Assembly (NCBI GenBank): GCA_045577475.1
Contig: JAZNIM010000023.1
Location: 1 to 15,590, forward strand
Origin: UMGS1387 sp045577475
GTDB taxonomy: Bacteria; Bacillota; Clostridia; Oscillospirales; CAG-382
Reading direction: 5' to 3'
DNA: 15,590 bases
Shown here one piece after another: positions 7,056 to 14,389 of the stretch. The position numbers were made by a program, and so were the translations under genes. The notes under the pieces are model-generated. The model made no database searches and was not told where the DNA came from. It saw only the letters and a list, made by a program, of their open reading frames with translations. Position 1 is the first letter of the stretch. Every line of letters starts with the position of its first letter.

Positions 7056-7080
7056 ATCAAAACGCAAAAGAGGTGGACAA

Positions 7081-8907
7081 ATGTCACAGGGATATTTAAG
7101 TATAACAACAAGGCTTGCCGACAGTGCCTCTCCCGTATCGGGTGCAAAGGTGTATGTTGCTTCGGCTTCAAACAATCAGGGATTTCAGGATGCAGGCGGT
7201 TCGTCGGTTTCAGACAGGTACTATAATTATTTTCTCACAACCGATAAATCGGGAAACACGGGCTTTATAAGGCTTGAAGCACCTGATGTAGGAATGTCGG
7301 AAAACCCCAATAACACACAAATACCTTATTCGGTAGTGGATGTATATGTTACGGCGGATGGCTTCTTTCCCGTCAGAATTAGAAATGTTCAGGTATTTGG
7401 TGAAACGCAAAGCGTGCTTCCCGTCGCACTTATACCTAAAAGCGCAGACTATATCAATTCTTCACGTGGCGTAACGGAATATACCGTTCCTCAGAATCAA
7501 CTGTTGTCAATTGATGCGCATAATATGCAGGGTCCCGGCGTTTCACAAACTGAGCCGCTTGTTTCAAGGGATATTTATATTCCGCAAACGGTAACGGTGC
7601 ATCTTGGTACACCTGCTTCAAATGCACAGAATGTAACCGTACCTTTCAATGAGTATATTAAAAACGTAGCTTCCTCAGAGATATATCCCACATGGCCTGA
7701 GGAATCGCTTAAAGCTAATATTTATGCAATAATTTCACTCACCCTCAATAGATTTTTCACCGAGTGGTACAGAAGCCAGGGGTACGATTTTGATATAACA
7801 AGCACAACAAGCTACGACCAGAGCTTTGTTCCCGGACGAAACATATATGAGAATATAAGCCGTATTGTTGACGAAATATTCGATACATATGTAACAAGAG
7901 AAGGCTATGTAAATCCGCTGTTTACAACCTTCTGTGACGGCAGAACGGTATCCTGTAACGGACTTTCACAGTGGGGTACGGTATCTCTGGCACAGCAAGG
8001 GAATAATGCCTTGCAGATTCTTAGGTACTATTACGGCGACGATGTAAACCTTACAACTACAGATGACATACGAAGTGCCGAGCTGTCCTATCCCGGAACA
8101 CCTTTAAGGCTCGGCAGCAGTGGGGATGACGTTTTGAGAGTACAGGGTTATCTCACACGAATACGAGAAAACTATCCTGCAATTCCCGTAATTCCGACTC
8201 TCGATGGCGAGTTTGGATATTCAACTGATGCTGCGGTCCGTGCTTTTCAGGAAATATTTGACCTTGCTGTTGACGGAGTTGTGGGGAAATCTACATGGTA
8301 TAGAATTTCATATATCTATTCCTCGGTGAGAAAGCTTGCAGAGGTGATAGGCGAGGGCGAGTCTGATGTTTTCGACGAGCAGGTGCCGACGGTAACAATA
8401 TCCGTCGGCGATACGGGAGATTATGTACTTCTTCTTCAAAAGCTGCTAAATTACATAAGTGTATTTTATCCTACCGTTCCTTCTGTAGGAGAGGATTCAA
8501 TTTTCGGAGAGCGAACAGCGGATTCCGTCCGCTCATTTCAGCGAACCTTCGGAATTAGTATTACTGGTGTTGTAACGCCCATGGTGTGGGATGCATTGTA
8601 TCGGGTGTATATTGATATAATTAATTCAGTAACCCCGTCACTTCCAAATCAAGGATACCCCGGGTATGAGTTGAGAAGAGGAAGCAGCTCAGAGGCAGTT
8701 CGCCTTATGCAGACGTATCTAAATGCCATTTCACGTGACCGCTATCCTAATATTCCCACGGTTACTGAGGACGGAGTTTTCGGAGGAAACACAGAAAACG
8801 CAGTGCTTGCATTTCAGAGAAATGTAGGACTTAATCCCACGGGGGTAATTGATGTTACCACATGGGAAAGGATAGCAGAGCTTTATAATTTCGGTCTTGT
8901 AAGATGA
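7081..8907 (+). CDS. Sporulation-associated SpoIID-like protein with three peptidoglycan-binding domains
   Basis: A 608-residue protein of a family common in Clostridia and often annotated as peptidoglycan-binding or SleC-like. ATG 7081 follows AGAGGTGG closely; the frame is open from 6958 but that part has no ribosome site. Domains: an N-terminal beta domain (1-120, SITTRLADSASPVSGAKVYV to VFGETQSVLPVALIP) like the one in the spore cortex-lytic enzyme SleC; a SpoIID-like region (about 188-325) with KNVASSEIYPTWPEESLKA, where E200 matches the catalytic glutamate position, then CDGRTVSCNGLSQWG (285-299, two Cys) and LQILRYYYGDD; then three PG_binding_1 repeats (about 343-413, 441-511, 531-602), each ending near G-V-x-x-x-x-W. 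No signal peptide is seen, so it may act inside the spore or mother cell or be exported unusually. The stop is 25 bases before spoIIIAA, so one operon is likely. A role in cortex or septal peptidoglycan remodelling is inference. Confidence 0.88.
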   Translation: MSQGYLSITTRLADSASPVSGAKVYVASASNNQGFQDAGGSSVSDRYYNYFLTTDKSGNTGFIRLEAPDVGMSENPNNTQIPYSVVDVYVTADGFFPVRIRNVQVFGETQSVLPVALIPKSADYINSSRGVTEYTVPQNQLLSIDAHNMQGPGVSQTEPLVSRDIYIPQTVTVHLGTPASNAQNVTVPFNEYIKNVASSEIYPTWPEESLKANIYAIISLTLNRFFTEWYRSQGYDFDITSTTSYDQSFVPGRNIYENISRIVDEIFDTYVTREGYVNPLFTTFCDGRTVSCNGLSQWGTVSLAQQGNNALQILRYYYGDDVNLTTTDDIRSAELSYPGTPLRLGSSGDDVLRVQGYLTRIRENYPAIPVIPTLDGEFGYSTDAAVRAFQEIFDLAVDGVVGKSTWYRISYIYSSVRKLAEVIGEGESDVFDEQVPTVTISVGDTGDYVLLLQKLLNYISVFYPTVPSVGEDSIFGERTADSVRSFQRTFGISITGVVTPMVWDALYRVYIDIINSVTPSLPNQGYPGYELRRGSSSEAVRLMQTYLNAISRDRYPNIPTVTEDGVFGGNTENAVLAFQRNVGLNPTGVIDVTTWERIAELYNFGLVR

Positions 8908-8932
8908 TAAAAACGGAAAAACGGAGGAATTT

Positions 8933-9871
8933 ATGATAATACATTCAGACATATCGCCAATAAATAAAATTCAGTCAATATTGCCCCAGTCAATAAATTT
9001 TTGTATATCGCACATTCCCAAAGATTCACTTGACAGGGTAAGCGAAATAAGGCTCAGAAAAAACGGAGTTGCTACCGCTGTTATTGACGGAATGAATGTA
9101 CTGCTTACAAAAAACGGACTTGAGAAACACACCAAAGTCCCCGTTACCGTTACCTCCGAGGAAATTGATGATTTAATATACAAAGCCTGTAAAGGAAGCG
9201 TATATTCCCATGAAAATACTATTAACAGTTTCTTTATTACCCATGAAGGCATACGAATAGGTCTTGGAGCTTCAGTTGGAACGAACGGCTGTCCCGATGA
9301 AATTACGAGCTTAAACATAAGACTTCCGAGGCATGTTGATAATTGCAGTGAAAAAGCTGTTAATTATCTCAGAAACATTGGAATGACCGAGGGGAAAGGA
9401 ATTCTTGTTGTATCTGCACCCGGCGTTGGAAAAACAACCTTTTTGAGGGATATCGCCCATAAGCTGTCGAGCTTCAAGAGCACTTATCCGGGTGAGCAAA
9501 TGCTTCGGGTGTGCGTAATAGATGAGCGGTTTGAAATATACATGCCGCAGCTGTTTGAAAGCTGCTGTATTGACTTTATATCGGGAACGGGAAAAATTAC
9601 GGGAATTGAAAGAGCTGTACGTCTTTTGTCGCCGCAGGTAATTGTTTGTGATGAGCTGTCAGGACATGAGGAAGCGGAGAAAATAACCCTCAGTAAAAAC
9701 AGCGGAACTGTTTTTGTTGCGTCTTATCACTGTGCATCGGCACAAGATGCTTTAAGAAAGCAATACATCAGAAGAATGTTTGACGAAGGTGTGTTCGGCG
9801 CTGTTTGCACTCTTACGAGAAACGGCGGCAGAGTGAATTCAGAGGTTTTTGTATACGGAGAAGACAAGTGA
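8933..9871 (+). CDS. spoIIIAA: Stage III sporulation protein AA (SpoIIIAA), secretion-type ATPase
   Basis: The cytoplasmic ATPase of the SpoIIIA-SpoIIQ channel complex, related to type II/IV secretion ATPases; in known sporulators it is made in the mother cell under sigma-E. The 312-residue protein has the Walker A motif SAPGVGKTTFLRD (161-173), the family motif VIDERFEIY (195-203) and a Walker B at VIVCDE (236-241). Bacillus proteins have VDEIGR there; here it is CDELSG, so the acidic pair is kept but the following IGR is lost. ATG 8933 has CGGAGG 5 bases before it. The last four bases overlap spoIIIAB (GTGA), typical of translational coupling. Confidence 0.96.
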   Translation: MIIHSDISPINKIQSILPQSINFCISHIPKDSLDRVSEIRLRKNGVATAVIDGMNVLLTKNGLEKHTKVPVTVTSEEIDDLIYKACKGSVYSHENTINSFFITHEGIRIGLGASVGTNGCPDEITSLNIRLPRHVDNCSEKAVNYLRNIGMTEGKGILVVSAPGVGKTTFLRDIAHKLSSFKSTYPGEQMLRVCVIDERFEIYMPQLFESCCIDFISGTGKITGIERAVRLLSPQVIVCDELSGHEEAEKITLSKNSGTVFVASYHCASAQDALRKQYIRRMFDEGVFGAVCTLTRNGGRVNSEVFVYGEDK

Positions 9872-10350
9872 TAAAGTATATCGGAATAGCTTTGTTGTCA
9901 TCATGTGTTGCTCTTTACGGAAATATGAAATCACAGCAAGTTAAAGAAGCTATGTCAATTAGAAACTCAATTATCAAGCTGCTGCATACAATTCAAAGCT
10001 CAATACAGTACGGCGGTACCGTCAAAAGCCGCATATATTATCAGTTTCATGATGAAAATCTTGAAAAATGCGGACTTCTTCCATTGTTGAAAAGTGCACA
10101 TCCGGATGAGTTCAGCATTGAAAAAAGCTTGAGTCTTCTGGAAAAAGAAGAAAGATGCATGCTGACAGGGTTCTTTACTCAGCTTGGTAAAAGTGTAAGC
10201 TGTAAAAATGAGGCGGAAGTCTGCCGAAGGTTTATAAATGAATTTGAATGTGCCGGCGAAGAATTTGAAAAGAGCCGTAAAGCAAAAACAATGCTATATA
10301 AGAAGCTTGGAATAATCTGTGCTCTTGTTACTGCGGTGATATTTATATAA
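9868..10350 (+). CDS. spoIIIAB: Stage III sporulation protein AB (SpoIIIAB)
   Basis: A 160-residue membrane protein resembling secretion-system platform proteins (GspF-like). It has one hydrophobic helix at each end (about 1-19 and 144-160) and a helical middle, MKSQQVKEAMSIRNSIIKLLHTIQSSIQYGGT onward, as in the family. GTG 9868 is chosen because it overlaps the spoIIIAA stop as GTGA and follows GGAG at 7 bases; a longer frame from 9805 would run deep inside spoIIIAA. It ends 16 bases before spoIIIAC. Confidence 0.94.
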   Translation: MIKYIGIALLSSCVALYGNMKSQQVKEAMSIRNSIIKLLHTIQSSIQYGGTVKSRIYYQFHDENLEKCGLLPLLKSAHPDEFSIEKSLSLLEKEERCMLTGFFTQLGKSVSCKNEAEVCRRFINEFECAGEEFEKSRKAKTMLYKKLGIICALVTAVIFI

Positions 10351-10366
10351 ATGACGGAGGAAAATT

Positions 10367-10561
10367 ATGGATGTGGGAATAATACTGAAAATTGCAGGTA
10401 TAGGAATACTTGTAAGTGTTACAAGCAGTATACTGTCAAAATCCGGACGTGACGAGCAAAGTACTTATTGCACAATTGCCGGAATTATTATTGTTCTGAT
10501 AATGCTTGTAGGCGAAATTGACAAACTCCTTTCCCTTGTAAAGGGCACATTCGGCTTGTGA
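10367..10561 (+). CDS. spoIIIAC: Stage III sporulation protein AC (SpoIIIAC)
   Basis: A 64-residue integral membrane protein, the usual length for SpoIIIAC. It has two hydrophobic helices (about 5-21 and 36-57) around a polar loop, SKSGRDEQSTY, in place of the family's highly conserved KxGRxEQ stretch. It is part of the mother-cell membrane platform of the SpoIIIA complex. ATG 10367 has ACGGAGG 6 bases before it. One base separates it from spoIIIAD. Confidence 0.94.
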   Translation: MDVGIILKIAGIGILVSVTSSILSKSGRDEQSTYCTIAGIIIVLIMLVGEIDKLLSLVKGTFGL

Positions 10562-10562
10562 T

Positions 10563-10946
10563 ATGGATATTGTAAAGCTTGTATCAATTGCAGTTTTCGG
10601 TCTTATAATTGTTGTACTTGTAAAAAAACTTAACAGCGATTGCGCAATGTATGTTTCCTGTGCTTTGAGTGTATTTATAACAGTTTTTTCCATTGGAATT
10701 CTTGTGCCTGTTTTCGATTACGTAAAAGAGCTTGAAAAAACAGTTGCGTATGGAAGCTTTGCAGGGATTTTATTTAAAAGTGCGGGCATTTGTCTTTTGT
10801 GCTCAACAGCAAGTGAGCTTTGTCGTGATGCGGGAGAGGGTACAACGGCTTCAAAAATAGAAATGGCAGGCAAGTGTACGCTTATAACCTTCAGCCTGCC
10901 GCTTATAAAAACGGTGTTTGAATATGCAAAGACGTTTATTTCATAG
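10563..10946 (+). CDS. spoIIIAD: Stage III sporulation protein AD (SpoIIIAD)
   Basis: A 127-residue membrane protein, close to the family length, with four hydrophobic stretches (about 3-21, 28-50, 65-83, 103-118). KSAGICLLCSTASELCRDAGEGTTASKIEMAGK (about 72-104) is the conserved segment of SpoIIIAD. ATG 10563 is one base after the spoIIIAC stop and has only a distant AAAGGG, so translation is probably coupled. Its end overlaps the start of spoIIIAE by 23 bases. Confidence 0.94.
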   Translation: MDIVKLVSIAVFGLIIVVLVKKLNSDCAMYVSCALSVFITVFSIGILVPVFDYVKELEKTVAYGSFAGILFKSAGICLLCSTASELCRDAGEGTTASKIEMAGKCTLITFSLPLIKTVFEYAKTFIS

Positions 10947-11979
10947 AATTTCTGCGTCTGCTGTTTTGGTTGCTTTACTTACCTTGAAGGCTTACTGTGA
11001 AGACGGGGATGCATTGGCAAAGGCTTCTGAGGAAGCTAAAAACCTTGCGGAATATTTAAGCTTTGAAAAAATTGCCGAAACGCTTACTTTTAATATTTCA
11101 TCCTGTTTAAAGTCCTTGGCTTCAAGCTTTGGAGTTTGCGTTGCGGTTATATTGATTTCTGCAGTTTTTTCTGCGTTCAAGGAAAGCTTTGCCTCTTATG
11201 AGGGCGTGTTTGATATAATTTCCTGTTCAATTCTCACGGCAAGCAGCTTTGCAGTTATACTTTCATGCTTTGAAACCACACAGAAGGCAATTGTTTCAAT
11301 CTGTTCTTATATGATGGCATTTGTTCCCGTAAGTGCCGCACTTCTTGCTTCAAGCGGAAATTCTGTTACGGCGGGAGCGGGGAGTGTTGTGAACTCCTTT
11401 TTCATAAGTACGGCAGAGCTGCTGTCTGTCTCCCTTGTTCTGCCGCTTGTTAAGGCGATAGTTACTTTGCATGCCGTCAATTCGCTTAGTAAAAAAAGTA
11501 ATCTTAACGGAATTGCCACGTTTTTAAAAAGCTGCTGTCTTTGGATAATCGGACTTTCGTTTACTTTATTTACGGGTATTCTTTCACTTCAGACGGTTCT
11601 CAGTTCAGGTGCTGATAATCTTGCACTTAAAGGAATAAGATTCAGTGCTGCAAGGTTAATCCCCATTGCAGGCGGAATGATAAGTGAAAGCATGAAAACA
11701 GTAATTGCAAGCATGAACTATATAAAATCTGTAACCGGAACAGGTGCGATTGTGTTTGTTGTTTACAGTGTTGCAATACCTCTTTGTGCGGTGATGTGTA
11801 CAAAACTGTTTTTTCTTGCACTGTCTGCATTGGCGAAAGCTGCAAATCAAAATGCGGCAAGCGGATTGTTCGATGGGCTTAACGGCAGTATCAATATACT
11901 TTTGGCACTGCTTCTCGGTTGCACAGTGTCGTTCGTTGTGATGCTTGCAATGTTTATAAAGGTGACGGTATCACTTTAA
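10924..11979 (+). CDS. spoIIIAE: Stage III sporulation protein AE (SpoIIIAE)
   Basis: A 351-residue polytopic membrane protein, the largest membrane part of the SpoIIIA complex. It begins with a signal-like segment (RRLFHRISASAVLVALLTLK, then AYCED), followed by a short extracytoplasmic part and a series of seven or eight hydrophobic segments from about residue 65 to the end. Typical family stretches are SYMMAFVPVSAALLASSG and the FSAARLIPIAGGMI region. ATG 10924 is preferred to TTG 10918 in the same frame; only a weak GGTG lies upstream, as expected for a gene that overlaps the one before it. It is slightly shorter than the Bacillus protein. Confidence 0.94.
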   Translation: MQRRLFHRISASAVLVALLTLKAYCEDGDALAKASEEAKNLAEYLSFEKIAETLTFNISSCLKSLASSFGVCVAVILISAVFSAFKESFASYEGVFDIISCSILTASSFAVILSCFETTQKAIVSICSYMMAFVPVSAALLASSGNSVTAGAGSVVNSFFISTAELLSVSLVLPLVKAIVTLHAVNSLSKKSNLNGIATFLKSCCLWIIGLSFTLFTGILSLQTVLSSGADNLALKGIRFSAARLIPIAGGMISESMKTVIASMNYIKSVTGTGAIVFVVYSVAIPLCAVMCTKLFFLALSALAKAANQNAASGLFDGLNGSINILLALLLGCTVSFVVMLAMFIKVTVSL

Positions 11980-11988
11980 GGAGAAAAA

Positions 11989-12498
11989 ATGACGGGATTT
12001 TTTTCATCATACATTCAATCAATAGCGTGTGTGGGTATTTGTGCGTTTATATGCGAATGGATTTGCTCAACGGGAAGGAGCGGCGATAATATTAGGAAAA
12101 CCGTTAGTCTTGTTGCAAGCTTGTGTATAGCAATAACGGTTCTTTTACCGTTTTGCAGCGGCATGAATGATATTTTTGAAGGCTTACGGCTTAATAAAAT
12201 GACCGAAGCTGACGAAAAAAGTGATTCAACTAAGGCAGCGTTTTACGATTTGACGGAAAAGGAAACTGAAAATAGTATTTTCGAGGAAATTAATACTGAA
12301 TTTGGAATAAAACCACTGTCTGTGAGCATAGATTTAAATGAACATGAAGGTGTTATGGAAGCTGATAATGTTACGGTTACAGTCTGTCGGCAAGATGAAG
12401 AATGTGTTCAAAAGATAAATACATTTCTTTGCGAGCAAGGCTTTAAAAGTATAAGTGTTACATGCGAGGACGAGGAAAATGAAACTTTTCAAGGATAG
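11989..12498 (+). CDS. spoIIIAF: Stage III sporulation protein AF (SpoIIIAF)
   Basis: A 169-residue membrane-anchored protein with two N-terminal helices (about 5-24 and 37-56) and a soluble domain beyond about residue 95 that contains IKPLSVSIDLNEHEG, the family's beta-rich ring-building-like fold by comparison. The middle (65-95) is acidic and polar. ATG 11989 follows AAGGAG closely, 9 bases after spoIIIAE. Its 3' end overlaps spoIIIAG by 20 bases. The sequence is less conserved than its neighbours; assignment rests on length, topology and position in the operon. Confidence 0.9.
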   Translation: MTGFFSSYIQSIACVGICAFICEWICSTGRSGDNIRKTVSLVASLCIAITVLLPFCSGMNDIFEGLRLNKMTEADEKSDSTKAAFYDLTEKETENSIFEEINTEFGIKPLSVSIDLNEHEGVMEADNVTVTVCRQDEECVQKINTFLCEQGFKSISVTCEDEENETFQG

Positions 12499-13006
12499 GA
12501 TTATTTTAAAATCAGGCAGAAAGCTTATTATTGCCATAATCGGAGTACTTGGTGTTGTTCTCATTGCATTCTCATACCTGAAGGAAGCTGAATCTAAAGT
12601 ACTTAACTCATCATACTATGGCAACAGCGAGCTTGATGAATACGGAAGTATGCTTGAAAATAAGCTTGAAGCTGCTTTGTCGGTGTTGACCGGAGAAGGA
12701 ACAGTTGAGGTTATGATTACCTTTTCGGGTACATTTGAAAATGTATACCGTGATTCATATTCCTTATCATCGAATCAGAATTTTGACATAGGCACGGCGT
12801 ATGCTTTTTCTTCTGAAAACAAGAAGGATGACGGATTGGTAAAAAGAATCTGTCCGAAAATCGGCGGAGTGATGATTGTGTGTAAAGCAAAGCTTGATGC
12901 ACAGGGCTATAGTGCAATAAAAAAAGCCGCAGCAACGGCTCTTAATGTTACAGAATCTAAAATTTGTATTATCGGAGGAGAAGAAAATCATGAAAAAAGT
13001 AATTAA
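12479..13006 (+). CDS. spoIIIAG: Stage III sporulation protein AG (SpoIIIAG)
   Basis: A 175-residue single-pass protein; in known systems it forms a large ring in the space between mother cell and forespore. One N-terminal helix (about 14-34) is followed by a soluble domain with LENKLEAALSVLTGEGTVEVMITF (about 59-82) and CPKIGGVMIVCKA (about 125-137), both family hallmarks. It is shorter than Bacillus SpoIIIAG (about 229 residues). ATG 12479 is chosen because GAGG lies just upstream; the longer frame from 12455 has no ribosome site. It overlaps spoIIIAH by 17 bases. Confidence 0.94.
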   Translation: MKLFKDRIILKSGRKLIIAIIGVLGVVLIAFSYLKEAESKVLNSSYYGNSELDEYGSMLENKLEAALSVLTGEGTVEVMITFSGTFENVYRDSYSLSSNQNFDIGTAYAFSSENKKDDGLVKRICPKIGGVMIVCKAKLDAQGYSAIKKAAATALNVTESKICIIGGEENHEKSN

Positions 13007-13559
13007 AAGAATAATCAAGCATAGGAAGCCGCTGATAATTGCTGCATGTGCTGCTGTGGCGGTAACGGTTGTTTATACGGATATGTTTAAATTAAACGGT
13101 GATACACCGGTTTCGGACTATATGTATACCGATGAAAGCTCTGATGAGGGCGTAAAAATTCTTGGTGAGGCAACACTTGTTGACAGTGCAGCAGCAGATG
13201 TTGATGACGAGGACGGATACTTTGTAAATGCCGCTCTTAATAAAGAAAAATCAAGGGATGAGGCTCTTGAAACGCTGCAGGTGGTTGTCGAAAGCTCTGA
13301 GTCAATGCCTGAAGTCAGAGATAAGGCTCTTAATGAAATTATGCAGATAGCATCTGATATTGAAACCGAAGCTTCGGTTGAGGAAATGGTTAAAGCAAAG
13401 GGTTTTGAGGACTGTGTTGCAATTATAAGCGGTGCAAATATAAATGTTATTGTAAAGACAAGCGGGCTTGCAACAAGCGACGTAGCTCAGATTACGGACA
13501 TTGTAAAAAACGAAACAGGCTTTTCTGCAGAGAATATTAGAATAGTTGAAAAAAAGTAA
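12990..13559 (+). CDS. spoIIIAH: Stage III sporulation protein AH (SpoIIIAH)
   Basis: A 189-residue single-pass protein. In known sporulators its extracellular domain binds forespore SpoIIQ across the septum to make the feeding channel. The N terminus is basic (KKVIKRIIKHRKP), followed by a helix (about 14-29), an acidic linker, and the YscJ/FliF-like domain with YFVNAALNKEKSRDEALETLQ (about 76-96) and DCVAIISGANINVIVK (about 146-161). ATG 12990 has GGAGGAG about 9 bases upstream. It is the last gene of the operon and is followed by a strong terminator. No spoIIQ gene lies in the window. Confidence 0.95.
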   Translation: MKKVIKRIIKHRKPLIIAACAAVAVTVVYTDMFKLNGDTPVSDYMYTDESSDEGVKILGEATLVDSAAADVDDEDGYFVNAALNKEKSRDEALETLQVVVESSESMPEVRDKALNEIMQIASDIETEASVEEMVKAKGFEDCVAIISGANINVIVKTSGLATSDVAQITDIVKNETGFSAENIRIVEKK

Positions 13560-13574
13560 CCACATTAAATATTG

Positions 13575-13635
13575 AGCCTCGGTTTTGTCTAAGCGGTGAT
13601 TTTTCCGCAAAACAAAATACCGAGGCTGTTTTTTT
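13575..13635 (+). terminator. Intrinsic terminator of the spoIIIA operon
   Basis: AGCCTCGG (13575-13582) pairs with CCGAGGCT (13620-13627). The stem continues as TTTTGT/ACAAAA with one bulged base, and a small inner hairpin GCGG/CCGC sits at the top. It is followed by GTTTTTTT. It lies 16 bases after the spoIIIAH stop. Confidence 0.9.
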
Positions 13636-13638
13636 GAA

Positions 13639-13908
13639 TTATTGATTATTTATCTCTTTTATGATACGTCGTAAGGTCTTTTCGGAGTATCCGTATTTTT
13701 TTGCAAGCTCCTTCAGGTTTTTGCCGTCGTATTCATTCGTAATCTGAAGTTGAATGCGTTTGATATTAAATAAGTGGACGGGAAACGTGATTTGCTGACC
13801 TTTATACATGTTAAAGATTTCAACAGCAGTTTCAATGCCGATTGTGTTTCCTATTTCCATGTATACATCGTTAAACAGCTTTGCATCCTTGTTGTCCATC
13901 GGCTTCAT
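13639..13908 (-). CDS. Mor-family-like HTH transcription regulator (paralogue of the gene at 2745-3110)
   Basis: An 89-residue small DNA-binding protein. KGQQITFPVHLFN is followed by NEYDGKNLKELAKKYGYSEK and TLRRIIKE, the same order as in the other copy; by my count about 41 of 79 aligned residues are identical. ATG 13908 is chosen because AGGGA lies 5 bases upstream; an in-frame TTG at 13932 has no ribosome site. It has its own sigma-A-like promoter and a palindrome at the transcription start, which suggests it controls itself. It is convergent with the spoIIIA operon and divergent from the T-box gene. Mor-like proteins of this kind occur widely in Firmicutes without a known role; a phage origin is possible but nothing else phage-like is nearby. 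Confidence 0.8.
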   Translation of the reverse strand: MKPMDNKDAKLFNDVYMEIGNTIGIETAVEIFNMYKGQQITFPVHLFNIKRIQLQITNEYDGKNLKELAKKYGYSEKTLRRIIKEINNQ

Positions 13909-13940
13909 CTCATTCCCTAAAAATCGTATCAATTGGTTTT

Positions 13941-13958
13941 TATATTGTTCTCAATATA
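13941..13958. promoter_or_regulatory. Palindrome TATATTG-TTCT-CAATATA at the transcription start (candidate operator)
   Basis: Perfect 7-bp arms around a 4-base centre, lying just downstream of the -10 of the regulator's promoter and over the expected start of transcription. This is a typical place for an autorepressor site. Confidence 0.45.
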
Positions 13959-13986
13959 TTTTAGCAGTATCATCAAAACATTTCAA
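13958..13986 (-). promoter_or_regulatory. Sigma-A promoter of the second Mor-like gene
   Basis: On the minus strand TTGAAA (13986-13981), a 17-bp spacer and TAAAAT (13963-13958): one base off consensus in each hexamer. The transcript would start near 13951, about 43 bases before ATG 13908. Confidence 0.65.
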
Positions 13987-14052
13987 ATCCCTTAGTCCTT
14001 GTAATAGTCCATAAAAAATCTTTGAAAAATCGGAGAAAATTTAAAAAAACTC

Positions 14053-14081
14053 TTGACAAATAAATGGAATTGTGATAAAAT
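14053..14081 (+). promoter_or_regulatory. Sigma-A promoter of the T-box/LeuA-like transcription unit
   Basis: TTGACA (14053-14058), a 17-bp spacer and TAAAAT (14076-14081). The transcript would start near 14088, just before the T-box leader. Confidence 0.88.
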
Positions 14082-14087
14082 ACATCT

Positions 14088-14349
14088 ATCTTTTAAATGC
14101 AATGAAGGAATTAAGTGTATTTTCCCGTACGTTACAGAGAGCCTGCGGTTGGTGTAAGCAGGTACAGATCGGTTTTACACATCTCGTTTCCAAGCAGAGC
14201 TGCTGAACGGAAACAATTAAGCGGCTACGGGTCCCACCGTTATAAGGGCAGGATTTGATTGAATCCGATGAGTGGTCGTATATTTACGGCAAATAGGGTG
14301 GTACCGCAGATTGTTTTGTCCCTGAGATTTTTATCTCAGGGATTTTTTT
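14088..14349 (+). promoter_or_regulatory. T-box riboswitch leader with terminator/antiterminator
   Basis: The leader senses an uncharged tRNA and then lets transcription continue. Stem I landmarks are present: AGAGAG (14136-14141), the apical hairpin CCTGC/GCAGG (14142-14146, 14158-14162) with GGTTGGTG in its loop. The T-box itself, AGGGTGGTACCGC, is at 14295-14307. The terminator TCCCTGAGAT/ATCTCAGGGA (14319-14328, 14333-14342) is followed by seven T (14343-14349). The bulge reads TGGT, so the matching tRNA should end in ACCA (discriminator A), which fits Leu, Ile, Val, Phe or Tyr and argues against His. I could not place the specifier codon with certainty; it should lie around 14168-14186. 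Confidence 0.93.
14319..14349 (+). terminator. Regulated terminator of the T-box leader
   Basis: A perfect 10-bp stem with a TTTT loop and seven T after it. It competes with the antiterminator that includes the T-box sequence at 14295-14307. Confidence 0.92.
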
Positions 14350-14389
14350 GTTTTCAATTTTAATTAATATAAAGAAAGGGATAAACGCA

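Noticed and set aside
6958..7080. N-terminal extension of the SpoIID-like protein that might act as a signal anchor (IFVIFFGF)
   Set aside because: It has no ribosome site of its own, whereas ATG 7081 has AGAGGTGG just before it; family members as I recall them start at this point.
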